Of a stretch of DNA of 64,000 nucleotides, positions 47,725-60,069 are shown in pieces. The DNA lies in contig NMRB01000571.1 of the NCBI GenBank assembly GCA_002633025.1, positions 75,492 through 139,491 of the forward strand. Direction: 5' to 3'. Position numbers and translations under genes: made by a program. The stretch comes from Notospermus geniculatus (taxonomy: Eukaryota; Nemertea; Pilidiophora; Heteronemertea; Lineidae). The notes beneath the pieces are model-generated. The model saw nothing but the letters and a program-made list of their open reading frames with translations, ran no database searches and was not told where the DNA came from. Position 1 is the first letter of the stretch. Every line of letters starts with the position of its first letter.

Positions 47725-50700
47725 TTACAATAATTGTATGACATCGTCCCACTCATCTTGAGGCCAGACACCATTTTCCCTGACATTTGGGGGGCTTTGT
47801 TTCCAGTCCCAATCAGTAACTGGGGTGTACCAATCAGTCCCATAGTTAGCCTGAATGTACGATAGTGTCTCACATGGGATACGGATCTTGAGGTTGAAAA
47901 AGGAAGTCCAGCAGAGAGTGAACTTTGGGAAATAATACCTGAAATATACAGAGATGTTGACTTGCCTTTGGCCCTGAATGAGATATTCTTGGGGAGGATT
48001 TTACTTCCAGTTTCTCAAGAATTAGAAACCTTCATTCTGTGACTGCCAATGGGAGACTTTACTGTTGTTAGAGGCAGCCTGTCAACGGTTCTAGAACGTC
48101 ACAAATTTTGAAGTCATAATGGCGTCCACGTCATTATGGATGACGTTGTGACATGCACTTCTTCTCTGTGACGTTAAATTTCATGACGTTCTAGGAACAC
48201 TAAATGGTGGTGGCCTCGAACGGCAGTAAAGTCTCCCATGTGGTAACAAGGTTTCAAGCTATGACAGAAGAACACTGTTAGAAATTATTAAATTTACAGT
48301 AGTAATTCTACAGTAATTTTACAGAAATTCCCTGCAGCAGAGTCCCCAGCACTTTCTGTAAATTTACATAATTTTTTTATGGTATGATTTATGTTTTCCT
48401 GTATTGGTTGGACTCCATTGGACATCCAATAATGATGCCTTCTGAGGGCAGTATGAAAATATAATTTGGTCAGCCTCCAGTCAAATCTCTGTTGACATTT
48501 ATTTAAGTTTGTAATTTTACAGATCAGGTCTGTAATTTTACAGAACCGTCCTGGGGACTCGGCTGCACAGATTTTCTGTAAAATCTTCTGTTATTTCTAA
48601 CAGTGAACATTTTAAAAGCAAGGAAGGACTGCGCCCATTTCAAGGCGCTTGTCATTATTGTCCACCACATAGATTATTTGGTTAACAGTACCTACTTGAA
48701 TTTCTTTCCTGTCTTTGCTTGAGTACCACCATTCCACATGTACTCATCTTCCTCATAGAAAAAGAACATGTCGAGTTTCACATCATCATCAGCTTGGAAC
48801 GACAGCTCAAAACTATCCGTCACCTAAAACCACAATGATTTCATAAGCAACTTAGACTTACATTCAAACACAACATGACACTCCTTAGGGCATGAGAGAA
48901 CATACTCGCCTTTCCGAAAATGTGCTTGACAGGCATCGAGTTTTCTTCAAAAGTTGGCATGAGTTTCTCATTGTAATCTTTGATCCAGATACCAAAGTCA
49001 ACATCTTTGCTGTAAGGGATGATGTCACATTGTCGGAACCAGCCTACAAAAGTACAAGTAAAATGATATAACACTTCAGTAAAACCTCTCTATCAGGGAC
49101 GTCTTTGGGACTGATGAATGATGTTCTTAACTGAGAGGTGTCTTCAATAAAGAGGTTAAAGCAGAAATACCCGGTAACCAGTCTGGGACTGCACTTTGGT
49201 GTCATTAATAGAGAGGTGTCCTCCTAGAAGACGTGTCCTGGACACTGTCCGCTAAGGGAGGTTCCAATGCAGTTCATTTACCACAAAAAAAGACAATAGA
49301 GACATGTTAGTAAAATGTCCAATGAAAATCTACCTCCATCATTGAGTCACTGACCTTTTTTTGACAGCGACTAGGACAGAAAGCTTGGTGTCAGAGAGTA
49401 GAGAACCTGGCAGATAGGCCTAATGGACAATTTTCATTATCAACAAGATAAACAAACCAAATGTAGATCTGAACAAGCACTCCACACTCACTCTATTGAA
49501 AAATACGATGATCCATTACACACCCCATGCCACAGGGCATGATATAGACGTCATAGGATGGCAAGTGTGCTCAACTATATGTGTACTATCAAAATGCATG
49601 GCACTTGTACAGTCCCATTTGACAGAATGGTGAAGTTGAGACATTGGAGATTTTCTTCTCAGGTAGAGGGTTCAATTAATTCCCAGGATAACCAATTCTG
49701 TAAGTTGCAGAGATGGAAGTACAGGTTCCCCAGGGTGTCTGTTTCCTCCTGCATTTAACTGGTCACTCCATGTGACAGAACCAGTGATGCCAGATACTAC
49801 AGTTCTAATTAGTCTACTCAACCCCGTACTGAACTCACCGAGACAAGTGCCACTGCTCATCCAGAATCTAACACCGATACTATCTAGGTAAGCTTTACCA
49901 CGTTTAAGTACGTTGATGGCACTCTCTCGGAATGCTTCAGCATCCTCTTCTGTATCCCGAGGATGCAAATTATAAAATGCCTGAGCTCTGGTGTAGTTAC
50001 ACTCGATGAATCGAGCATGGGGAATCTGGTCAAGGAATTTCTTTGGGAAGCGCGGTGCACGGAATGTAACACCATCTATTGTGACTTCAGCAGTGTCAAA
50101 TCTGGAATTATAAGACAAAAACATAGAGACAAGTACTGAGCAAGTTGACGTCATGTACTAGCCATTGAAATTGCATTGTTTATACATTACATGTACCGGT
50201 ATTGTGTACAAGAATTTTTAGGTCTGAAATGCAAGAATTCAGACACCAGGTGCTGCATAAACATTGGTAGGCCTTTTCAGTTTCACAATACACTAGGCCT
50301 AACACCAGACATGAAAAATACAATGTCAATTACATTCTTCCACATTGCAAACAGCACGCACAATGTTCATTCTAATATTAATTTCCGTATTCCACGTTTT
50401 ATGAATAAACACTTTGACAAATCATTAACCACCACCTGTTGGACATTAAATGATGCAGCTAGATGAGGCTGCTGGCAGGAGTTTTATTCATCATGAATAA
50501 GTCACTAAATAGAAGTACTCGTTGCCCAGTGCAAGCTGCAGAAGCAATAAAGGATGTGTGCTCCTAGGTAAGGCACTTTACTCCAATAGTCTTTCCTCTC
50601 GAGTGAAATTTCTAAGTGTATAACTGTTTTGCCATTTATTCACTGGGTGCACACTTGTACATGTAGAAATAATACATGGATCTTAAACTGGGTATACGGT

Positions 50701-52191
50701 AGGTGTCTGCTGGACTCTAGGTCATGGTACGTTTTTGTTCAACAATCAACAAACAACTTTCTGCAACAGACTGATTTGAAAAGAAGACATCTATGAACTT
50801 ACTTGTCATAAGCACCAGGAAAACGTCCAAACTGTAACACCTTAGCTTCGAATTTTAACCTCTCAATGTCTCTCCTTCCTTGCTTCTTGAATCGGACTGG
50901 TCCATGCCAAAGAAACCCTCCTCCTCTCTCATAGAACACAACAAGGTGAATGGCATGATAGTTCCTCACAAATATGAAATGAGTTTTGATGTCTTTGGCT
51001 TTGATATTAGATATGCTAAGTTCCCTGGGGTCCTTGTGAATGACTGGAATGACTGTGAATTTCTCCTTTTCCATATCCTCAACCAAGGCATCCTGAAAAG
51101 GAACAGAGGTAGGCCTATTGGTTCAGATTCAGACAACAGGTCTCGATTAGTTGGGATCACAATCTACATCAAATTGGTCAGTGCAAAATAGGGTTTATTG
51201 TTCATGACTTTGCTGCGACTCTGTCTTTCACTCCACATACCTCATCGAGATTACTTCCAACGATAGAAAACGTTGTGACTGATTCAATAACACAGAGGTA
51301 TCTACATTTGGAGGGCTTGTTCTCCTTTTTGACTATCCGCCTAAGGATGGAAGGTTCAATCAGTGTCACAACCATGCTCCGGGAAGAACAAATTCTAGCA
51401 AAGACCTGGATATTGATCTGGAGGAGAGAGTTACAAGTGTGTGAGATCAATGTGTGATTTGCGGAGACACAACACAAAGAGGAAAATGGACAAGATGCCA
51501 CTGTCATTGAAACTGGTTGCTTTGACACCGCAAATGATGAGTACTGGGTGTGGAGAATTGTTACCTCTAATCAGATACTTCTCAGACTCAAATACTCACA
51601 TATGATTGCATAGCACGTGCCTCAGCCACTTCGCTTGGATTGTGTTTGATTTCCAAGGTTGATAAATGCTGGAAAGGGAAGGGCTTATTTTAGATGACTG
51701 TTCACAGATTCTTTCAGTTCATGCTTCATTTCTATACAAACTTGTTCTCAGTAACATTTGCCTTCCTATAACTGGGTTAAAGGGTATTCCTTTGACAGGC
51801 CACTTCATCATGGTATTAATTACGTAATGGTTGGTGGCAACACACAATGTGACATGACACTTGATGAAACTTAGACATTAATTTCAGAAAAATAGATAAA
51901 AGGTCTTTATCCATTTTTCATTTCAGTGGCCAATCAAATATGTAGCAAATAACAGTCATATGTATCATCATGAAGGCCCAGCAATGCAATGAATTTATGA
52001 ATAAATGAATTTATTATATCTGCATTATAAATTTGATAAAAGGGCATATTCTACAGCCAACTGATAGTGCCTGACATACTGTTTACCTTCTCATCATTAT
52101 TCCAGGACACATACTTCACCAGATAGATCTGTACGCACAGAAAGCCCAAGGCAAAACACACCAGAGCAACAAGACTTTTATGTATGCGCAT
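47725..52191 (-). CDS. FKTN: Fukutin, ribitol-5-phosphate transferase
   Basis: Golgi type II membrane enzyme that in vertebrates adds ribitol-5-phosphate from CDP-ribitol to the core M3 glycan of alpha-dystroglycan. Eight coding exons on the minus strand: 52191-52087, 51668-51600, 51417-51241, 51092-50803, 50101-49839, 49043-48910, 48823-48696, 47938-47725. Phases fit exactly, giving 459 residues (human is 461). Residues 1-25 form a short basic tail and signal anchor ([17 protein letters not shown]). The LicD-like catalytic part shows [15 protein letters not shown], then YSKDVDFGI with Asp315 and Asp317, [29 protein letters not shown] and a C-terminal [11 protein letters not shown]. All introns are GT-AG except the one after exon 6, whose donor is GCGAGT. 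Divergent from SLC35E1. Introns carry repeats at 48273-48605 and 49077-49269. Conservation argues for an active enzyme; the substrate in this animal is inferred. Confidence 0.96.
48273..48605. repeat. TIR element with CACTGTTAGAAAT ends, in an FKTN intron
   Basis: 333 bp starting CACTGTTAGAAATTATTAAA and ending TTATTTCTAACAGTG, with inner direct and inverted copies of TTTTACAGA/TCTGTAAAAT. It lies wholly inside the last FKTN intron. The CACTG termini resemble CACTA/Chapaev-like elements, but the superfamily cannot be fixed without a transposase. Confidence 0.75.
49077..49269. repeat. Repeat of the CAGTGGAACCTCC family, degraded
   Basis: It contains repeated AACCTCTCTAT, GAGAGGTGTC and GGGAGGTTCCAATG motifs and inverted ends resembling the better copy at 59894-60069. 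It lies in an FKTN intron just 33 bases upstream of exon 6. Confidence 0.55.
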
Positions 52192-52979
52192 AGAGGAAGT
52201 TACAGAATAGATGGAAGTCACGAGGACATCTGGCAGTACGTTGTAAAAATTACGGTAGGCCCTAGCTAGGCCTCTAGTAAGCTTTATTCAATGAGTTACA
52301 AGCCGGGACAGACCTCTTCTACCAACTTGTGCAATTTGCCAATTACTGTACAAATTAGAGCACCGGTACAAATCAATAATAATGATAGATTCCAATTCAA
52401 TTGATGCCTGCTGCCCCCGATCCACCACCTTTCTATTCTAAATTGTTACAGGCGGAGCTACAACTGACATTTCATTTGGAGTGTAGACGGGCAGCTGTTG
52501 TCACCAGGTGACTGAAGCAGGTGTAGGCCTACCCTGCATTCAATGCATTTATGCCATACACTGTGTAGTCTGATGTATTAGAGTCATGTATGTAAATGTA
52601 TGCAGAAGAGTGAGTACACAGGATGATCTATCGATTTCCCAAGCCAGTGACGTGTTCCAAGGATCAAAATGACTTTCATTGAATAGAGCACATATGAGGA
52701 TACAAAGAAAAAGTGTCAGATGTATGAGCTACGTTAGGTGATGACGACAAACGTGGAATTAGTACAGATAAAATTTTCCGAAATTTGTGCTTTGTGGGCG
52801 CTGACATGTTGACGACCCGCAGTGAATAAAATAATATGACTGTGCAAAACGACCTGTGATAATTCTACAACTCATGATTTCAGATATAAAATAGGATTTA
52901 CAATTCAAAGGAATAATATAAATTGGTGGATATTTCTTCTGTAATATTGTTGTGTGACCGGTTCGGATTTATTTCAAAT
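52192..52979. promoter_or_regulatory. Shared divergent promoter region of FKTN and SLC35E1
   Basis: 788 bases separate the two start codons, which point away from each other. Both 5' UTRs and any promoters must begin here unless there are upstream non-coding exons. I see no clear TATA box at a usable position. One TGACGT-containing CRE-like half site occurs (CCAGTGACGTGTTCC, about 52646). Bidirectional activity is an inference from spacing. Confidence 0.5.
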
Positions 52980-55638
52980 ATGGTCCACTCACGTGAGAGA
53001 AAGATCAGCGATACGGGCAGCCAGACGAGTGACAGGATGCCGGACACCGACACGTATCGGGATTGTGTGCGGGTTATATTACTTTGTATGGCGTGGTACA
53101 CAGTCAGCGCCACAAATAATGTTGTGGGAAAGATGTTATTGAATGATTTCCCATACCCTGTGACTGTTACAATGGTACAGCTCCTCTCCATATCCATGTA
53201 TTTACCCCCAATATTGAGGCTCCAAAATTTCAAAGATTCGACACGTCACATCAGCTGGGGTTATTGGTGGAAGATGATATTTCCTCTTGGATTAGGAAAA
53301 TTCTTTGCCTCAGTGTCAAGTCACATAAGTATATGGAAAGTGCCAGTATCTTATGCACATACAGGTAGGTTTGGTGCCCAAAGAGGGCCTAATAAATTAT
53401 TTAAATAAACAGATAAAAGAATGCCGAATCGGCGAATGACTTGCAAACAAACACAAACTTTGAGCTTGTTGATTCAAGTGGGCCAAAAAAGAAGGCCTCT
53501 CTCTCGGAGAAGAGGGCTGAGGGCCACAATGGCAGGCAGGTAGGCTATACTGCTACAAAGTGTGAAGAATTTGGTGTTCGAATTAATGTTGAATAGTTAG
53601 TCAACATCAAAGATGTTGCTGGCCTATTTATTTGTTTCATTTATTTTTAGCTATGTAATTTTTTTGCAGTGAAAGCAACCATGCCTTTATTTGTTGTCGT
53701 TTTATCAAGAGTACTTTTAAGAGAAAAGCAAACCACAAAAGTAAGTATCAGGGTAACCCTTTGGTCTGTTGCCCATCATTGACCCTCTAAGTCATCTGAG
53801 CAAAGCTTGTGTATGGTTTCTTGTGAGGAAAGGATTGCTACTCCTTGTTAATTGGAATGGTAACCCCATCACATGTTTCAATAGACTTCTGAATGAAAAT
53901 TATTGATTCAGAATGAGGTAACTTACCATCACTCACATCCTTGATTCACTACATTGCTTTCTTTTCAGGTGTATTTTGCCCTAGTGCCAATCATAACTGG
54001 TGTAGTGATAGCAACTGTGACTGAACTGTCTTTCAACTCCATTGGTTTAATTAGTGCCCTCTGTGCTGCTCTCACATTTTCTCTACAAAGTATATACACA
54101 AAAAAAGTAAGTTGTAAGCTTTGTAAGAATGTGTACTATTGAAAGGACCCAGAAAACGATCACATTAATTTGAGGAATGTGGAAAATGTTTTCTTTCCCT
54201 GTTATTTCTAATGACTCTTGTAAATTGCATTACTAAAATAACCTTCTTTTGTTGCTTTCTTCCAGTGTTTAAAAGATACCCAGCTCCATCACCTCTACCT
54301 GCTGATGATTCTAGCCCGGTTGGCTACTGTCTTATTTGTACCACTCTGGTTATTGTTAGATATCAGGACAATTCTTACTGATAATTCATATGTAAGTAAA
54401 TTAGACATCAAAAAGAGTTGAATTTTGCGAGGCAAGATGACCTTGGGACTGGTAACAGATACTAGCACTGTCAGTGTCAGTGAATTCAGAGTGCTAACTA
54501 TGGGGGTTGGCAAAGTGATAGTTATGACTCTGAAGCTGTTGATATGTCCTTGGATTGATAGTCCAGTGATCAATATTGGGAAAGGACTTTGGATGGTAAT
54601 GAATTTGTTTAAGTACGTGGTCCAATGCTGATTTCATCCTTCATCTTTCAGACACACAGCCCTAACTGGTCACGGACGTTTTTCCTCCTCCTGGTTGATG
54701 GTGTATGTAACTTTGCCCAGAATGTCATCGCTTTCTCAGTGTTAGCCATCATCACACCGCTGAGCTATGCTGTAGCAAATGCCACCAAAAGAATCATGAT
54801 CATAACAGTGTCGTTGGTGCTTCTACAGAATCCTGTCACAAGCATGAATGTATTTGGAATGTTCCTGGCTATATTTGGAGTCTTGTTATACAACAAGGTG
54901 AGATATCAATCGTTGTATATTAACTTCCAATCCTGTGTGGTGTACACTGCTCATTAAAGGACCACAGTATTGCTTCCCAATCCTGCGTTACACCTACCCG
55001 CGTTAAGGGGGAGACCTCTATTAACGACTTGGTAAACTACCGCATGCAACCAGTCTGGCGCAGCCAGCCGTTTCGTTCCGCAGTACTGCTACACAAACTT
55101 GTTCGATCCCCAGCGGCTGGGTGACCGAGACTGTAATCATACATTCTCCAACACTGGGGCGAAATGCTTAACTACAGTATTGGAGCATGGTGCCGGTGGC
55201 GCCGGCTGTCGACAGAAAGATGCAATACAGTGGTCCTTTAAACACTTTAATTGTTCAGGGCTGAGGTTATTTTGGGGATGATTTTACAGTAAACATGCCT
55301 TATACCTTTTCTCATTAAGGTACATGTAACTTTTTATTTGTAATGAACTATGTTTCTTCCAGGCTAAATACGATCAGAATCAAGAACGAAAACGTCAAGA
55401 AGTCCTGCCATACGTCAAGAGTGAATCAGACTTCAATAAGTTAAATCATGTGCATTTACAACGGTCAAAATCGATAGCGTTTTCCTCAGGGGATCATGTG
55501 ACTTTACTACCGCAGAACGGCACGCATTTAGGTGGAATGCAGGAGGAGGAATATCATCGGCCAACGTTTTATCAAAATGGTGATCTTAGTACGTATCAGG
55601 TTTCATCATACGGTGGTAGACCTCTTTATCATGTGTGA
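52980..55638 (+). CDS. SLC35E1: Solute carrier family 35 member E1, putative sugar-phosphate/nucleotide-sugar transporter
   Basis: Multi-pass membrane protein of the drug/metabolite transporter superfamily (TPT branch), expected in Golgi or other endomembranes; substrate unknown. Six coding exons, 52980-53364, 53670-53740, 53969-54106, 54266-54391, 54652-54897 and 55363-55638, join with consistent phases and GT-AG junctions to give 413 residues (human about 410). Family signatures visible are [69 protein letters not shown] and [20 protein letters not shown], with about ten hydrophobic segments and a hydrophilic C-tail ending GGRPLYHV. An in-frame ATG 19 codons upstream (52923) is possible; 52980 is preferred because it gives the family length. 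Divergent from FKTN. Intron 5 carries a piggyBac-like MITE. Confidence 0.95.
54958..55237. repeat. piggyBac-like MITE in SLC35E1 intron 5
   Basis: Inverted ends AGGACCAC(A/T)GTATTGC are flanked on both sides by TTAA (54954-54957 and 55238-55241), the target-site duplication typical of piggyBac transposons. 280 bp with no transposase. Part of the interior (around 55060-55140) resembles DNA near 14020-14150. Confidence 0.7.
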
Positions 55639-57015
55639 TGGTGTGAGGGGAGGTTTTTAGCCATAGACACTTGGATGAGACACTCTTTGCTTATAGACTT
55701 TTGGTGCTATTTGAGAGTAGCTTGTAGAATTTCATGTAGTAACGTACATGTACATGTATGACTCAACCTATCAACAACCTGATGGCATGTGAGAAGGAAT
55801 TGCGTATGGTGTTTAATGACCCATGTGCAGACTCAGATTAGTCCTTGTGATTGATGTCCGATTGTAAGCATTACAGCGAGAGAAGTCAAGACAGGTGCTG
55901 AGTACAGGACCCCGTGTTGAGTACAGGACACCCTGAACTCCATCAGAACTCCATCTTTGTTCTGATATGCTTCCTCTGCTTGCTTTGTATTCAGATCATT
56001 TCTAGCAACTTGTTGCCCTGTCCTCTACAAAGTTTGCAATCTCTCTGGTTTATCTGTACCATCAGTATTGTTTAATTATGTTAATGATGCTGCCTTAGCT
56101 ATTTGCTTCTTTTTGTTTTCAAATATCTCTACATGTACATGGCAGTGAGTTCAAATAGAAGCACGGTTTGCCAATAACCAAATCTTTTTGCCATACGCCA
56201 GTTTTAGTGTGAAAATATATGACCTCAGAGACTGAGTACCTGGTCAAAAACTGACAAAATGACTATCAGTAATTTTATTTTATACGAGATTTTATTTGCA
56301 ATTTTATTTGACCTTTTGTTTGGCTTTTGTTGAATAGTGCATCGTGGTCACAGTGCCGAAGGTTAGTCTGGACCTGACTTCATGCATGTGGAAGCAGGTC
56401 CTTGGATTTGTTTTATCCTGTTTTGGTTTTGTTGCATTTGGTTTTTGTTTGATTTAGCTACGGACTGATTTGGTTTTCAGCTATCTATCAATCATTTACT
56501 GCTGCATTAGGTATCTGGTTTAGCCTTAAATTTGCCATCTTTTCAAGTCAATAGGGTCATCCATGCTTTAGCGCTTGGTAATCTTATGATGACTTTCACT
56601 GCAATCTGAAAATTCTTTGATTGCAAAATAACAACTGAAGCATTTTTACCCCGAGACCACAGTCTACATCATTGGAATATGTTCCGGTACTAGAAATAGA
56701 CTATGTTACTGGCATTACGATGTTCCGTCTTTTGAAATGACTGCTAGCTTCCTTACAATCTTGTACATATTGTATGCACACAACAGGAAAAAGGCACTAA
56801 ATTCATTACCATAATGCATGTGGTGCTTTAATGTGTCTGCAACCCAGCTGTTGACAGAAAAACCTGTGACAGCTGCTGCATAGGAGGTCAGATCACCACT
56901 CCCTTGTGTGAGGTGATACCGATATATGACTATCATAACGTATCTTGTGAGCTTGAGCCACCTGAAAACTCCATGTTATTAAATTGTTTGTAACTCATAC
57001 TGGAGTCGACCTACT

Positions 57016-57162
57016 GGGCCGTATGCACCAAACGAAGATTATCTTGAACTCAGGTTGAGCCACAACTTTCAGTTGTTCAGGTTTGCCAGGGCATGATGTG
57101 ACAATGGAAAAGTTGTGGCTCAACATCAGTTCAAGATGATCTTCGTTTGGTGCATACGGCCC
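57016..57162. repeat. Foldback MITE with GGGCCGTATGCACC ends
   Basis: 147 bp whose outer ~55 bases on each side are reverse complements with few differences, starting GGGCCGTATGCACCAAACGA. The centre is a short unique loop. It lies in the SLC35E1 3' region, so a transcript through it would form a strong hairpin. Confidence 0.8.
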
Positions 57163-58075
57163 ATTAAATCTAGCATAATTTCCACTGGTATTTTCATTAG
57201 GATTCTACTGGGGAATGTGCGAAGCACAACCTAGACTGGTTCCCATCTCTGTCGCCTCCACACCCATGATGTTGCGGCGGTTGGAGTGTGACAGGTGTGG
57301 AGGTGTGAGAGACATGAACCAGTATATACCCGGTAACCACAACCGAACATGAATGTTATGAATGGACTTTCATTTGAGAGGCTCAGTCTGAACAAGGCAA
57401 TAAGTATGACGTGCACACATGCATCTACGTACACACATGGATCATGTCTGCAGTTTTTGCTTCTCAAGTCTCAAGTTATTGATCAGTAACAGCTGTTTGA
57501 CGAGCCGAGGTTATGCAGTGAACACATATCCTTACCTATACAGTGGGTTACATGGTGTCATGAATTGAATCTGACTGATCTCGGAATCGTTGGCTCAAGT
57601 GAAATGAAAATAGAAGTGGAACATTTTGGCTAGTCTCACTCACAGGTCTGTTCTGTCAAAGAAAATAGCTTACTAAAATGTATTAAGTACATGGCAGGGA
57701 AGCTTGAAATTAACCAGAGAATGAGTAGAGCATCTTGTACGAATACGACTGGATTTGTAGCATAGGAGAACCTGGCCGGACCAGGTTTGTGCACGCGGTG
57801 CAAGTTGAGCCTGGCTCTTGTCTCTGATATGTTGCTATCTATTAGGTTCGTTTTCAGTCATTGTTATTGGGGCTAGACTACCGGTACTCTCAAAAGAAAT
57901 GCAGATCTATGTACATGTACAAGAGCATGACCAGTCTCAACTCTTTGCCTTAGATGAACTGATCTGACAAGCTAGCCTCAGAAACATATTACGGTAGTGT
58001 GAGTGATGTTTCAAGTGTGAGAATATTTCTAAATCTTATGCTTGGTATGCTGTGATTTTGTGGATTTGGTGTTTA

Positions 58076-59372
58076 AGGTAAAGTGGGGTAATAGTAGCCC
58101 CCTTTTCACCTATTTTGTAAACTGCACAGGTTATTTCTTGAGGGACAGCAAAAAATTTGCCCGAATCTTGTTGTGCCACTTCTTTTGAAGCCATCACTTG
58201 AAATTCATGGCACAACAACCCAAAATATGCATCTGAGAGCCATTTCAAAAGTAGGAGTCAGGGGCTACTATTACCCCGTAGGTATGGGGTAATAGTAGCC
58301 CCTGGACAAAAATGTTCACAAGTTCAATTTCTTTTCATAAAATCTTTTTTCTATCGCAACATGACCTTGTTAGTGATAATACTGTTACATGTAGGTCTGT
58401 ATCACCAAAAAAACCTGACATTTATTTTAAAGAAGATTACCTCTAAGGGACAAACCTATTTGAAGATACGACGCACAATCATTTGACTAGTCTGACCTGC
58501 AGTAAACACAAAGCTTGGCACCTTCTTCGAATTATACTATTTAAGTAGCTGTCAAATACTGTTCCGAAGTTATTTTGCAGTAAAAAAACACATTTAAAAA
58601 AAGAGCTATTTCAACCACGTTCGGAATCGTCACGGTCCTTTACGTATGTGAGTAGCTTGCCAATTTAGTAAATTAACTCCCCAATTTCAAAAGTCCTCAA
58701 AGAATTTAATCATTAGCTGAAATAAACAAGCACCATCAGTCACTTCTTTCCCCTGATATTTTGTTTTATACATTCCAGTTTGTATCTGATACTGTAAATT
58801 ATTGTGTTTTAACTTGAAATAAGCAGTGAAAGGGTTAAAATGCATCAAAAGTAGGCTACGTAATTAGGATTGGGATAAAGGCTAAAATGAAGATATTTCA
58901 CATTCCCTTCCTCTCAGTAAAGATATAGCGAGAAAAGCTAGGGGCTACTATTACCCCGAACCAAGGGGCTACTATTACCCCAGATGCACCCTCTACAGAA
59001 AAATGTTACTAATTTTTTTTCTGTGAATAGTTGAAACAAATACTTCATACAGGTGATTCTACACTTGATGCTTGTTCACTCAACCAACTCTCAAACATTG
59101 GCCTCAGAAAATACTGTTATAAAACCTAATATGTAAAAAGGTTTGAACCACTCTTATTTTTGTACAGTTGTTGACTTGAGTACTTCAAATGGTCATTACT
59201 CTTAGACAATAGGTGATATAATCATAAACTCTGTTAGTTATGGTAACTAGAGATACAATATAATCCATGCATGTATTGGTTGTTGAACTGATTCATTCAT
59301 TTCTGGAATATCAATCAAAAACCAGGCTAGGGGCTACTATTACCCCGGGGCTACTATTACCCCACTTTGCCT
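58076..59372. mobile_element. Non-autonomous DNA transposon with reiterated 17 bp motif
   Basis: The 1297 bp element has inverted ends AGGYAAAGTGGGGTAATAGT (continuing AGCCCC) flanked by TA duplications at 58074-58075 and 59373-59374. The terminal motif GGGGTAATAGTAGCCCC occurs seven times: forward at 58085 and 58286, and inverted at 58261, 58941, 58965, 59330 and 59347. Two inner copies form a hairpin (58261-58302) and others stand as direct pairs. There is no transposase frame. The layout suggests multiple transposase-binding sites of a Tc1/mariner-like element, but the superfamily is inferred only from the TA duplication. Confidence 0.8.
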
Positions 59373-59893
59373 TATATTTATTGCTTTCTACTCTAAGGAT
59401 ATCTAGTGGTGAATGAATCGAGTAACATTTTCAATGCAAGGTGAGTGGTTCTCTCTTTTACAATGGGAAAGGAAGGCCAGGAAAATCACAACTTGGTTCT
59501 CATTTAACATTAATTTTTAACTTTAACATTAACTTCGTGTTGTGGATGTAAATTTGGTTGTGGGTAAACTGGGAGTCAGTCACATGTCGGAGTCTGATTA
59601 CCGGTATGGAAATGTGAGTTTGGTATGTCTGAATTATCTATCATAGTCAGTATTCTTGTAATAAATCACGGGTGATTATTTACCTGGGAGCAGCTTCTTT
59701 CCTTTCCCCTTTTGGAACCCTTTACAAAGACAGGTTGTGGATTTTGTATTAAAAGTTCGCCTGAACCTATCAAGTACTGTAAATCAAAGATCTTCCTTAA
59801 TGGGTAGATTTGCAGACATGGGGGTACACCAAGTCATCATATGACCTGACACCATCCATCTTCTTGTAGGGGGGTATATTTGTATTGTTGCTA

Positions 59894-60069
59894 CAGTGGA
59901 ACTTCCCTTAGAGGATACCTCTGCAAGGAAGATACCTCTCTATTCAGGACACCAAAGTCCAGTCCAAACTAAGTTGGTTCTATTCATTTTGATCCCTGTA
60001 ATCAGGACCCCTCTTTAAGGACAGCTCTCACCTGTCTCAATGATACCCAGAGACGCGGAGGTTCCACTG
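59894..60069. repeat. TIR repeat with CAGTGGAACNTCC ends
   Basis: It starts CAGTGGAACTTCC and ends GGAGGTTCCACTG, inverted copies of one sequence. The interior repeats CCTCTNTATTCAGGAC/CCTCTTTAAGGAC variants. A degraded relative is at 49077-49269. 176 bp, non-coding. Confidence 0.7.
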
